Source of the DNA: Halichondria panicea | Lineage: Eukaryota; Porifera; Demospongiae; Suberitida; Halichondriidae | Assembly (NCBI RefSeq): GCF_963675165.1 | Contig: NC_087378.1 | Location: 2,163,525-2,227,524 of the forward strand | DNA: 64,000 bases | Direction: 5' to 3' | Notes under the pieces: generated by a model | The model's database searches: none | Told to the model about the DNA's origin: nothing | What the model saw: only the letters and a program-made list of their open reading frames with translations | Translations under genes and position numbers: made by a program | Shown: one piece after another, positions 22,218 to 34,700 of the stretch | Position numbering within the stretch: the stretch's first letter is position 1 | Layout of the letters: every line of letters begins with the position of its first letter

Positions 22218-22356
22218 TTCGGGGGAGTCATTCGTGACTAGGAGTCAGTGACCGGGGGAGTCATTTATTCCTAGGCGTGAGTGACCGGGAGTCACTGGTG
22301 ACTAGGTAGGAGTGACCGGGAGTCATTATTTAGGGGAGTCATTCATTCCTATGACA
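22218..22356. repeat. Right subterminal motifs and terminal inverted repeat
   Basis: Repeats of gggagtca, gtgaccggg and gactaggag words lead to the terminal GGGGAGTCATTCATTCCT and the ATGACA end, mirrored at 16062-16180. Confidence 0.75.
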
Positions 22357-23819
22357 ACGATGTTTACCAACACTCGAACTCGACTTGCGTTGTACATGAT
22401 ATTATGTAGACTAAACAAAACTCTCGAACAACTCCACGTACCTCGACAACAGTTGCCAGTTCTAGTGGACCAAACACCTTTGCTAGCGCTTTAGTGCAAG
22501 GCTAACTCATATGTTGAATAGAAAGTTTGTGCGGACAGATGATGCTATGAAAGATTCTGAAGAGACTGCAACAGCCTTCAATGTAGCCATAACTCGAGAA
22601 AGAAGCTTTAGTTTGCTAATCCACGAATCAAAATCCAAGAGAACGTGGCTAAAAGCCTATAGAAGCTGTTAGTTTTCGTCGCATTGCAACCGTTGAGCAG
22701 TTACTGCTGGAATACACCATAGATTGAAGAGAGAGGGATAGGAAACGGAGTGGTGCACGTGATGATTTTACATTGAATCTGCAGTAGAGCCTCGAAAATT
22801 ATCCGCGCTACGCCCTATGAACGAGGCTATTAAGCACACTTTTGCCGGGTAACTCCCAAAGCTGTGTTTCCTCGAGACATAATCTCTTTCAGCAACTTAA
22901 AACACGCCTAGTCCATGAGCCACGTGTAGTACTTGCTAATGACTGACCACACCCAGTAAAAAGAGACTTTCCAATAAAGTTATATGTTCCCAAGGCTGTT
23001 TTAGAGCTATTGGAACATGTAACGTGTAAGCGTTTATGACTACTACAATAGGTATAGACCTTGAAATATAAGTGAGTTGCACGGACTAAGCACAGTAAAT
23101 AGATATTGTTGTGATGGCCTCGATTAAACCGCACCGTAGCGCCGATGTTACTCGAGATACAAACGGTTTCCTATCCCTCTAACTCTTCAATCTATGAATA
23201 CACACACGTATCCCTCGTGCGGCTACGCCTCGAGGCATAATTATGCTAATAGCTCGAGGGCAAAATCAAGAGAGCTACCTAGACTACTCTTCCCCCCTCC
23301 CCCCTCTGAGAAAAGGTCTGGCCCCCAGACTAGGCTAGCTACAAGCTGAAGTCTATAAAATTCATCTGATAAACCATCGCTATCTCATTAAACTTGCAGC
23401 GACTCATTATAATTATGATGATGCATTTTTATTATACTCCGTTTCTAAATTGAATGCATAGCACAATGTCATAGTTAACTGCGTTTATATCTTGTACTTA
23501 CGATACCATGCACTTTCATGATTATTTTGGTAGAGAATTTTTTGCTTGCGCTGATGAATTGGGATTGATCATTTCTAGTGGTAGATGATATATATTAACG
23601 ATGGCTAACTGTTCTTGCTGTCTCCTCGTATATACATTTTTCAGTTACATACCTCCTAAGGCTGGGTCAAGCCTGTTTTGTAGTAGGCATGAAAATCGTA
23701 TCACCTATTCGATACATCTTGCTCACACCGTTTCTGAAATTACAATGATCTGAAAGTGTTTCATGACATCACCAATTGGACTTTGCTTGTAAAATGAGAG
23801 TATATACGTATAACACTTA
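22357..23819. other. Gene A upstream side, repeat-rich, no gene
   Basis: Begins with the displaced half of the gene A promoter block (tgtttaccaacac). Then come an R1 copy in pieces (22520-22705 and 23205-23245), an inverted copy of the 12.4-kb block (23085-23165), and AT-rich sequence. Confidence 0.45.
22520..23245. repeat. Dispersed repeat R1 copy, interrupted
   Basis: The first half (gattctgaagagactgca through aaaagcctatagaagctg) and the end (cgtgcggctacgcctcgagg) are separated by about 500 bp that contain another repeat, including the ggcctcgattaaaccgca segment. Confidence 0.55.
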
Positions 23820-24216
23820 CTATAATGAGTAAGGTAACCATGCATGGATGCAACAAAGCTTCAGTCTCTTTTCAGCTTCTTTTTCACTGATCCTCCTCAT
23901 GGTGATGACATGTTTATCCATTTTTTTTTCAGTTGCAGTATAGGCATGTACCATTCTGAAAATTAATAAGCTGAAAATAGCCAACACACAAGAAGTATTT
24001 ATATACCTTAGTTTTGTTGAGAAACTCAACTTCTGGTGATAACGACAGAGTTGGCAGTATAGTATTGGCACTCGATCTTCCTCGGTAATAATTGAGTCTG
24101 GTCTGATTTCCAATTCTATTCAAACTCGGGAAAATTGCACATTGCTCCACAAGTTTGGGCCAGAAATTGTACTGCGAAATATCTTCGTTAAACCATCGGA
24201 GCTTATATAATTGCAT
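23820..24216 (-). CDS. Hypothetical small gene, uncertain
   Basis: A minus-strand frame (MEIRPDSIITEEDRVPILYC) ends at a GT donor near 24007 and joins in phase to an exon at about 23820-23955 reading HAYTATEKKMDKHVITM and a Lys/Glu-rich tail, about 80 residues in all. The upstream limit is not clear. No domain is recognised, and chance open frames are quite possible. Confidence 0.25.
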
Positions 24217-24958
24217 GATTCAAATCTATGCAATTTATTATGGGGACAAATTTATGATAGGCCAGCCTATTATATAGTATGCATGCAATCATGGTCCATC
24301 AATACCTGAAACAAATCCAGTGCATGTTCTTGATAACCGTGTGATAATTATTATGGTTGGACGTTATAATACAGTATTAAACTTCATAGCTATACCCCTC
24401 TCCATGGTGCTATAGTCAACATATACCTCTATAAAAGTACTAGTTCCAAGTTGATCCATACCATGCAGTGCTAGTACGTATTTGTTGAATGTACACATGT
24501 TCTCTTCTCCCATAATCTAATTGCTGCTTCAATCATACGTGCTCTGCATGGATAAACCTTTGTCAATTTGCACTTGTCTTTTGGTCCTAACGGGAAAATG
24601 ATTACATGCAGAATCAGCAATAAAGGTACCCTACCTGACGCCATACCACGCTATAGCAGCCTAAGTGAAACTATAATTATATCTATACTCTAATACATGC
24701 GCAAACACCTGCATGTGTGTACTCTTAAGTCTACCTATAATACTATACTCTGGTAAGTGATTGGTTTATTTCAACACCAAAAGTAAACATTATATATAAT
24801 TATACTCATCAGGAGAGTTGTATGATAATTATAATTATTAACACAACAACATTAACACAACAACAAGATGATACTGAACATCGGAAGTAACAGTTTGCAT
24901 ATAATTATGGCTAGTGTAAGTGCATCATAAATTATAGTGAGAAAGAAGCAACTGAGAA
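24217..24958. other. Intergenic, no gene seen
   Basis: AT-rich sequence with short TATA- and AAT-rich tracts only. Confidence 0.4.
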
Positions 24959-27038
24959 TTATAAGCTGCCAGTGGTAGGGTTCACGGTCCTGAATGTTGG
25001 TGAAGTTCTTGGAGACAGATACTTCCTCTGATGCATATCCGCAGGCGGGGGTGTTAGAGGGGAGGGAGTGATAACAGACTGCACTGAACCTGACACTGGG
25101 TCCCATTCCATGTTCACAACTTTCAATGTGTGCTCATTCGAAGATGAGGAGTTTCCGCGGCATTGTGAACCAAAATCTGATAAAGAGAGAGTCAAACTTG
25201 ATCTTCTCGACTGCTGTTCCTCTATAGCTGATACCTCAATGAGAGGTGTGTCATTTTCTAAAGAATCAGCGTCTTCTTCATCCCATACGATTCTGCTTCT
25301 GGGACTCTTTGTACTGCCCTCAGGCTCTTGGCTGCTTAGCGACTTGATCAGTTCCTCAATAAAACTATCGTCTATGATCTGCGAAGGTGCAGTTGATTGT
25401 TCCTCATCACTGTAACTAGTCACCATTTTCCCCTCGGGTATTGCTCCTAGGCTCAGTCTTCGCTGATGTGTGATGCTTTGTACAGAGCTTCTTCTTAGTG
25501 AAACAGAGCGAGAACGATTTAAGGTTTTTGAGCTAGATTCCCCAAGTGACTGCAATAGTTGAATAACTTCATTTTGAGTTTTGTGTTTGATCATGTTTGG
25601 TAGTGCCAGGGTTTCTAGGTTGTTAGCGAGTCCAACATCATGAAACAACAGGTCTTCATCTTCATCCACACAGTCATCCTCTGCTGAGGCTTGTGAGTAA
25701 TCGTTTGATTTGAAGTGTTTATTGGGTGTGGTATTTGCCTCTTTGGCAGAGGTGTTTTGTATTTTTGTAGCCTTTTCGTTTGGTGTTGATCTCGATTTCT
25801 TTTGCACAATGATTACTTCAGAACGTACTGTAGCTCTGGAGCTTCTACCAGATTTTAATCCATGTTTTGATTTGCTATCACCAGTGCTAGAACATCTGAG
25901 ATGTTTTGGTGGATAGTTGCTGTAAGGATATAGCTTTCTCGGCTTGCCCACAGAGTCAACATTGTGAGGTTCTTGACGAGGATTGACTTTGATCTGAGAG
26001 TTCACCTTCGAGGATACCTTTTGTGAGACTGCACTCTGCAATTTGCTAGTAGTTGCAGTACATGTAGCACACAAGTAACCATTCTGACTGGCTCTGCTCC
26101 TAACTTGCTTCCTCTCCTCGCAAGCAGAGGGTGTAGACAATCGAGTGGCCTGTTTCTGTTCTAACCACTCCTCAAAAGCACAATCAGCAACTTCCATTCT
26201 CAGCCTAGAGTGTAGGGCCAGATATTCTTTGTCTTGTTTTTTCCGAAATTGCTCTTTTTTCAACATTACATCCAAATCAGTATCCTTTTTATTTGCCCAA
26301 TGAAGTGCTTTTAGGAGTCTTGCACACTCGTGTTTTCCGTGAAGACAGGCAAAGTTATACGCTGTGCTCCCACTGTCATCCTGAATAATTAGATACAGTA
26401 TAAGTTACTAATTGAATGGCTATTTTGAAGTGCTTACAGCTTTGCTGATGTCTACTCCAAGATTAAGTAGAAACTTCAAGCTCTTTATATGACCAAATCT
26501 TGCCGCTATGTGTAGTGGCACTTGTCCAACTTTGTTTTCCCTGAACAAAACAGCATAGATCGAACAATTTGTGGTGTACAGCTTATACGGGCCCTACCTA
26601 TCCAAGTCTCCACCATTGTCTAACAACAGACGTACAAACTTGATGGTAATTTTTCCAAGGCTGCTCGCTAGCACAGTGTGCAGAGCTGTGTCTCCGGTAG
26701 ATGTGACCTGATCATTCACCCCATTGATGTTGTTCTCCAGCAGATACTTCACACAGTCAAACATGCCATGTTTAGCTGCCAGATGGAGGCATTTCAAGCC
26801 CTACATGGCATAATTACATAGTGCAAGCCATTAACTAGAAAAATGCTATGTAACATCATAGATAATATAATTCTGTGCTCTTTATCTAGGGTAACATCTA
26901 GCTATAATTAGCTGCTCAAGAATTATTTTTTACCTCTTTTGTCATGCTGTTTGGACTGATGCCTCTTTCCAATCCCCTCTTTAGCCAGCCAATGTCCCCT
27001 ATGGTACAGGCTAGTAGTACATCATTCATTGCAGCCAT
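24959..27038 (-). CDS. Ankyrin-repeat protein with long Ser-rich tail
   Basis: Exons 26934-27038, 26598-26800, 26438-26540 and 24959-26380 total 1833 bp, or 610 residues, starting MAAMNDVLLACTIGDIGW. Ankyrin repeats occupy about residues 3-155: LHLAAKHGMFDCVKYLLENN, TALHTVLAS, PLHIAARFGHIKSLKFLL and TAYNFACLHGKHECARLLK. A charged helical stretch follows (EQFRKKQDKEYLALHSRLR) with the motif CAFEEWLEQKQ, seen in some coiled-coil cytoskeletal proteins. The remaining 380 residues are Ser- and charge-rich and look disordered, with many SP and RS sites suitable for phosphorylation. It is presumably a scaffolding protein; the partner is unknown. I cannot name an orthologue. The start codon is well placed: the next upstream in-frame sequence shows no conserved coding. 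Confidence 0.8.
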
Positions 27039-28772
27039 TTCTCACACCATTGTGATGTTTGCTTGCTAGCGGTTGTAAAAGGGGTGGGTCTGGTAACGCG
27101 TTTAGCCACAAGTTGATGAAATTCATAGCTAAAATAAAAATATTTTCGACGCCCACGCGAATCACAACAAACGTAACATGTCATCGTAGCCAGGAAAACA
27201 GTTTCCATGCAACTTGAAGCTTTCCAGCACCCAGGGTCATCTTGTAGTTTTAATTAAAGCAGAGTAGCCTATATAGCCTTATAGTGTCTGACCTAGGGAG
27301 GAAGGGGTAGGTAGATTATCAGGGCCGGCCGGCCGTAGTAGTCTATAGTTTAGGTTTGCAGGGTGACAAAATAACAGCTGAAAATGTTTACTAAAAAAAA
27401 AATCAATCAATCAACTGTTATTTCATATCCTCTGAATATGGCAATTTCCAACTTGCTGTTGCACCAACTTATAGTCTTAGAGCAACTAACAGTGATCGAA
27501 GCTCAGCCTAAAAAAAAGGTTATTCTCAGCAGTCAGCATATGCATGCTCATCAGATAGCCCCCTGCCCACATCTCAATTTTGTGACATCACTCTAGCATT
27601 GAGCATGTGCAGATCAATAAGATCTGGAATGCCAGGGCTCCCAGCCCCCCCGCTCGCGCTATCTACGGCCCTGAATTATAACATTGTGTTTGCATTCATT
27701 GACAGAGTTAGAAGATTAAATGTGTGACTAGAGTAGCCATAGACTATGCATAGACTTAGCTACTGGAGATTGCAGAATCTTTGCAACACATGAACAGAAG
27801 TGTACGTGTGTTGAGCACTGTAGTTCCTTATAATTATGGGAAATGCTCATATAATTAAGTAGTAAAACAGGCCACAGTGTGTACACAAAATCCATATAAG
27901 GAACGGGTACGGGTAACGCTCTACGCTTTTACTGGTGTGTTGCAAAGATTCTGCAAACTCCAGTACCATAGATTATTTATGACACACATGCTGGTGACAA
28001 GTGACAACATACACTGGTGCTTGACGTAATACCTCTTTCTTGATGACAATCTATATACCGTCCAGTATTTTATTACAAAACAGTCAATACAAATTGCAAT
28101 ACAAAAGCTTTCAGTGAGAACACACATTACAAGCAATATATATGACATGCATGTACCTCTACAGCTAATTCCCAATTAAATATTCATGGTTTGTAGGCTA
28201 TTACATCATTGGAATATTTCTGTATTTAGCCTCACTCCTTATCGACTACTTGTCTTCACTGCCTCGAATCCAGGCCTTTTTCCTCAAAGCGGCCTATAAT
28301 TATAGGCTCTCTCTGTGGTTCAAAGAAAGGGTGTGGTCTCATTCACACCTATACAACATTGGAGAAACCACAATTTAAAAAGGCGTGGTGCCTACTTGAT
28401 TTTTGTTTATTTCTAATTGGGCTGTACGAGAGTCCATGCACGTTGTTGCCAGCCCCTCGGCTCGCAGGCAGGGGCTGAGATATGTGACGATCTTTACCAA
28501 CATAACCTGCCGAATCATGTTTGTGATTTTACTTGAGCACCATGCAATAGGTTTAACTATAATATGTACCGGGTATCTTTCAACACACTCAAAACATGCG
28601 AAGTGAAAAAACTACCAGACAACAAAAAGCCGGAGGGGAAAACAAAACTAGATCTATAAAATTATATACATGATCTATATACTGAGTTCTATTAACTAGT
28701 ACATGTACATTATGCAGATATCTATTTAATCGTTTTATCTACGACAAAAAGGTGCTATTTCTACAAAGTTGG
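27039..28772. other. Intergenic between ankyrin gene and PARP14-like gene B
   Basis: Contains an inverted pair at 27766-27800 and 27939-27967 (gcagaatctttgcaacac and its complement) that makes a 200-bp foldback, and an isolated third copy of the PARP promoter word at about 28471-28500. No coding frame supported. Confidence 0.45.
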
Positions 28773-31700
28773 CTAAATGCTAAATGTGATCAAATACTCG
28801 GGATAATTCTGGGCATCCTGAAACACAACAAAAATACCAGGAGCAGCAACATTATCCACAACGCTGTCAAAAGTGATGTGAGCATTCTTGCTTGGATCTT
28901 TCACTGGAGGGACCAGCATGCCTCCAGCACCCCTTGTGAATTCCCCAGTAAGGACTCTGGCCAGATAGATGTACTTGTAACCATTAGCATCAGGTGGAGA
29001 GTAGGTGTCTCTGGCAGAGTACTCAGCATCACGAGCAAAATACACTCCTTTGCCATACACGGTGGCTGTGTGCATGCATGTGTATGTATTAGTTATTGCC
29101 CAGCCAGAGTTCGCCCCCGAGGGTATTATGTCATCCAGTGCAATATATGGCATGTTGCACGAGGGCGCCTGCAATAACTAACTTGTTGCCTAATGACGTT
29201 AAACTCGTCTGACTAGTCATATAAGTCGTAATAAAAGACATGTTTTGGGATTAGTGTATTCATTAGTTTGCTGAATTCCATAGTAAATTTTAGGTTTTCT
29301 TATACCACTTCTAGTTTTAAAAGTAGTACATTTGTAGCCTATAAAAGGGACCAAATGGTGGAATGGTGGGGCATAAGTCCCAAAACGGATATCTCTTAAA
29401 GAAATCTACTGCATTTACACAGTGCAAGTGCATATAAATAATCCAGTGATTCTGAAGCGCTTCTATAATACATAATTTTATTATAATATACATTAATTAA
29501 CCCGAGGCGCGTGGGCGGCCACGGGTTATAGTAGTCGTTTGGTTTGTTTGTTTGTTAACCCGAGGCGCGTGGGCGGCCACGGGTTATAGTAGTCGTTTGG
29601 TTTGTTTGTTTGTTTGTTTGTGACAGGTGAATCTACTCAACTGGATGCCACAGCACTGCGTTTACAGCATGGATAGCCTTCATACAACAAGTTATTAATT
29701 TTAATAGTGGCAGAATTTAATGTTAAACCTTCGTTGTCAAATAAAAACGAGCAAAAGCTAAGAAGCTTGTGACTGGGTCTGCTTACCTGGATGCTCTAGC
29801 ACTGCGTTTACAGCATGGGTAGCCTCCACACAACAAGTCAGTACTTCTAATAGTGGCAGCTTTCGGTGTTAAAGCTTTGTTGTCTAATAAAAGCGAGCAA
29901 AATGTAGCTTGAACAGAACTTGCACATGCGTTACTTATAACTGAAGTGATCCTGTACCAGGTCCAGAAACAATGGAACAGGGTCACTAAAGTAGAAAGCT
30001 GTATATACCAGGAACAATGGGACAGGGTCACTAAAGTAGAAAGCTTGCTTTAGCTGACAGGGATCCATGCAGGACCTGGAGCCATACTTCTCTGAGACTC
30101 CAGGCTTCTTTGCTGTGATCCTAATCCAATCTATCTATAGTACTACTACATGTTCTCAAATGTTTCAGCATGCCTCCAGTCTGGTTTAGTTTTATTGCTC
30201 CTGAGTTGCTGTGCAAGTCATGCATGATGATGATAGCAACATCACTATATGCACTGCATTATATCAGTCTTCTGGTTTCTTTATAATCATGTCACCAGCC
30301 GAGGGTTTGCACTTTAGTGCTCTAGTTTGTTTGTTTGTGACAGGTGAATCTACTCACCTGGATGCCACAGCACTGCGTTTACAGCATGGATAGCCTTCAT
30401 ACAACAAGTTATTAATTTTAATAGTGGCAGAATTTCATGTTAAACCTTCGTTGTCAAATAAAAACGAGCAAAAGCTAAGAAGCTTGTGACTGGGTCTGCT
30501 TACCTGGATGCTCTAGCACTGCGTTTACAGCATGGGTAGCCTCCACACAACAAGTCAGTACTTCTAATAGTGGCAGCTTTCGGTGTTAAAGCTTCGTTGT
30601 CTAATAAAAGCGAGCAAAATGTAGCTTGAACAGAACTTGCACATGCGTTACTTATAACTGAAGTGATCATGTACCCGGTCCAGAAACAATGGAACAGGGT
30701 CACTAAAGTAGAAAGCTGTATATACCAGGAAGAATGGAACAGGGTCACCAAAGTAGAAAGCTTGCTTTAGCTGACTGGGATCCATGCAGGACCTGGAGCC
30801 ATACTTCTCTGAGACTCCAGGCTTCTTTGCTGTGATCCTAATCCACAGTGCATATATCTATAGTACTACTACCTGTTCTCAAATGTTTCAGCATGCCTCC
30901 AGTCTGGTTTAGTTTTATTGCTCCTGAGTTGCTGTGCAAGTCTAGTCTCGCGAGCAGACGTGGGAGGGAGGGTGGAGTGGCAGAGCAGAGGAGGCTGGAC
31001 AGTGAAGCGAATAGCCAATGCAGAAGACCAAGCTGACCTGCAATCTGATCTAGACCATCTTGTCACATGGTGCAAGGATAGTCTCGCGAGCAGACGTGGG
31101 AGGGAGGGGACTAGTGCAAGTCATGCATGATGATAACAACATCACTATTAGTCTCATGAATCAGCCGCCGTTCCTTCCAAAAGAACGGCGGCTGATTCAT
31201 GAGACTACATCACTATATGCAGTCTTCTGGTTTCTTTATAATCATGTCACCAGCCGAGGGTTTGCACTTTAGTGCTCTAGTTTAAAAACTTACCATTTTG
31301 GCCACAGTAGGAGCGATTAAACCCTCCGTGGTTGATTGTGGGACAATTGTCTGGTTTGGTTCCATGAAAAAGTTGTCTTTCATTTTGGCATCCCTGTGGA
31401 TTGAGCTTATCCATTTTCTTCTTTCTGGCAATATATTGTGAATAAAGGGTTGGATTTTGAATCCTTTCGATTCTTATAATTGAGCTATAAATATGACTCT
31501 GAGAAGATGGACGTTGAAGTGTTACTGCTTGTAGCTGACCTAAATGAGCTCTTGATGGTATTGAATGTAGTAGTTTTTGCTTTGCGTTCACTGATTGCAT
31601 ACTGGCATTGAATTTTTGCTGGATGCCTTGATATTCTTGGCTCTTAGAGTCCAAATCAACAACATGGACAATCTCCTCTTTGCCTGTACTTAAGTTTATG

Positions 31701-34700
31701 GGCATCTTCACCCATTCTTTTGGTGTTTCTAAAGAGCAGAAAAGTACATACAATCAGAGGGCATAATTATGATTATAATGCAGACAATGTTACCTTCTTG
31801 TACTTTTTTAAGAAGATCAACACGGTTGACACTGCATTTGGAATCTTGTTTGGTATGATCAATTTCCTCATTCTTTTCAAAATCAATAGTGAAGTCTGTG
31901 TGATCAGGTTGTGACGTGTGCCGATAGTCCCCTTTCCCACTTCTGTAGCGGTAGGCATTTTCAATCTCGAGATTTTCTTCTTGAGAATATTCTTCTTCAT
32001 CACCATTTGAGTCAGTTCTAAACCATTTTATCGTTTTGTACACTTGTTCTGAATCTTTTTTCCTTTTAACAGCCCTTTCAACTTCGGATAAGAGCTCCAT
32101 AGCAAAGCATTGCATTTTGTGCACGTTGGACGCATCACCTTTGATCTTGATGGTGTTCAGAGGATCAGGATCAATTTCAATATATACATCAAGCTCTTTT
32201 GATTTACTTTGGAGTCTACTCACTTCTTCAGGGGACAAATTATCGATAAATCGATTTTCTACTTCATTAGATATGAATGTTTCCTCTATTAGCTTCTCAA
32301 TGCCCTTCTCAGCTGCATTGACAGAGGCATTGGTTTTTCCATAAACTCTGATGACTACTTCCTGATTTATGTCGTCAAATGTCACTGTAACTGGGCTTTC
32401 ACTTGCTGAGGCTTCTGACCGAGATGGAAACACAAAGTTGATTGCCCGCTCAATAAATCCAGGAGTTTCGAAAGACGCTGGATTCTGAAACACTTGGATA
32501 AACTTACTGCAGTCATCATGTGAATACAAAACAATACGAATCTGCTTAAGATATGAGAGAATAGGTGAGACCTGCTGAATTGCTTTGTACATCCCAAGAG
32601 CAGCAACTTGTGCAGGATATCCATGGATACCAGTTCCAATAGCTGGCAATGCAATAGATTTGTACTTCATATTCTCAGCTTCTTGTAGACAGGCTACAAT
32701 TAGTTTCACAAATTTTTTGTCATCTTTGCTCTCAAAAACGATGTGAAATAATGTTTTTGATTTGAGGTCACCTGTAACAGGCGTGAAAATCACTTTTCCT
32801 TCTGTCAGTTTCCCAAAATTAGCTAATACAGTATTGCATGTTTCTTGTAGATTATGTCCACCTTTCCGTAGAATTGCTCCTGCTACTCCCTGGCCAGTAA
32901 GTTGCATGGTAGAGTTTGTAGGGACTACAATTGTGTCTGTGTCTTGGTCACCAATATCCCCTTGTATAATCTTTACTCGCAACTGACCAAATGATACAGT
33001 ACAATCAGTTCCAGGAACGACTGCATTCTTTAATGGTGGTTGCGAATAGGACCTGGGCTTAACTCGTTTAGGTACTCGTGTATGTAAAATCGACTTTGGA
33101 ATGTGAACTGCAGATGGATTGCTGGTAGTCTGGGAGTTTTGGATTGCTGTTTGGAATGCTTGGTATGTGTCTGCCATAAATATGACTAAATGAACAGTAG
33201 ATATGGATGATGCACTAGAAGCAAAAAACGATTGAATTTCATCCACCATTACTTCAGCAGCAATATTGTTAGGGAAGCGAAGGTTTCCTGTTCCAATGGA
33301 TGGGAAAGCAACAGAACTTACATTAAGTTTTGAGCATGTTTCGAGGCAAGAACGAATAACTTTCCTCAGAACCTGTGTGATCGAACTAATATAGTAATAG
33401 TCAAAAATTAAGACTCGGAATCACCTTTTGAGCTTTCCCCCCTGGCTGATCAAAGTTGGGAACAACTGTATGCAGTATGTATTGACACCGTATGTTTCCA
33501 GGCTTTGTAGGTACTACATCTCCAGTCCTGATCGGAGCCCTGGCTGTACATTCAGTTTGTAATGTTTGGCCGCCAGCTCTGAGTAGAGCTTGGGCCACAG
33601 CCCCTTGAGAAAGGTCAAGGTTGCGGTTGGCAGAGTTCACGTAGACATCGGCCTGTATAAATTAATATTATTATATGGCGCAATAATTATTAGTTCCAAA
33701 AATTTTATAATTATGGTATTTGTATCTATAGGGGGTACTCTTTTTGTCAACTGGTATAGAAAAAAAATATTCAGGGGTACACTTTTTAGTGTAGACTGCC
33801 AAAAAAACATTTGGGGTGCTCTTATCAGTTTAGGTACACAATTCATTTTTTGAAGGTACCAATAAATTATACTCTTCCATAATAATTATAATGACCTGAA
33901 CTGGAAAGAGTACCCTCAAATATATTTCCATACAGCATGCAGGGTTTCATCTATAGTGCATGGGGGGCACAGTGGCGTTTCTAGGAATATCAGTAGGAGG
34001 GTGCTCGGGTCGTGCGAGCGGCAAAAATTTGGGTCCCGCCCACGCACCAGAAGCCACACCCACGTTAAGGGACACACCTTCATTATACAAAGAACAATCA
34101 CAATAGTAAAGAAGATATCAACTCTACCATGCATTGCCTACAACCATAGATAGAGTATGCTACAACTGACTCATCTTAGCTATATCAAATGTTACGGTGT
34201 ATGTGTAGAAGAGATAGTCCAGTTAGTCGATTGTTCTGTGTGATTTTACTGCTGTCTTTATTCTCTTCAGATCACTGAAAGATCTCTCTGCTGAGTAGCT
34301 AGTGACAGGCACAATAATTATACTATCACCAAGAAAATCTGTATCAAAATTTCTCTACCTGGTAGAGTGTGATCAGGTTTTTCTAGTCCTCTGCTGGGGA
34401 TGGTTAGGTCACTTTCTGAATTATATAGACACTGACAGTGACAAGGAACAACTTTCTGATGCAGATTCTTGACTTGTACTATTTTGTAGCATGCCAATTT
34501 TGATAAGTCACAGTACGCATGCCCAGCTAGGAAACTTGGAGGTGTGGTCTCCAATCAGCTCTTCTGCGAACTCTAGTGCAAGCTCAGGCTAGGAAACTTG
34601 GAGGTGTGGTCTCCAATCAGTTATAAAAGCTCTTCTGCGAACTTTAGTGCAAGCTCAGGCTCAGCTCCCAGCTATCCAGTAAGTTCCAGTAATTAATGTT

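Larger units (their letters stand above)
16062..22356. mobile_element. 6.3-kb three-gene DNA transposon
   Basis: Terminal inverted repeats of 24 bp (16062-16085 and 22333-22356) differ at one base; the shared inner part is AGGAATGAATGACTCCCC. The insert is flanked by the direct repeat ACGA (16058-16061 and 22357-22360). Rejoining the flanks gives gtgACGAtgtttaccaacac, which matches the uninterrupted promoter block of paralogue B (gtgACGAtatttaccaacac at 42539-42558). Both subterminal regions are filled with GGGAGTCA- and GGAGTGACC-type words. It carries three spliced genes: transposase-like (+), P2X7-C-terminus-like (-), and Ulp1-PHD (+). The superfamily is not identified; Ulp1 companions and large size recall KDZ/Zisupton-like elements, but I see no decisive match. 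Confidence 0.85.
29066..31293. repeat. Last intron of gene B: tandem duplication of about 0.7 kb
   Basis: The unit from the gtttgtttgtgacaggtg word at about 29610 to the tttagtgctctag word at about 30330 is repeated from about 30330 to 31281. The second copy is longer because of two small insertions (30943-31113 and 31149-31207). Upstream lie R2 copy 2 and a 58-bp tandem pair. Confidence 0.8.

Noticed and set aside
16062-22356. Firm assignment of the transposon to KDZ/Zisupton
   Set aside because: Ulp1 and size fit loosely, but I cannot identify the diagnostic transposase motifs or the expected target-duplication length from sequence alone.
29783-30751. Two nearly identical short minus-strand proteins (CSWYIQLSTLVTLF)
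   Set aside because: They lie in the tandemly duplicated intron and show no splice context or domain; similarity comes from the duplication.
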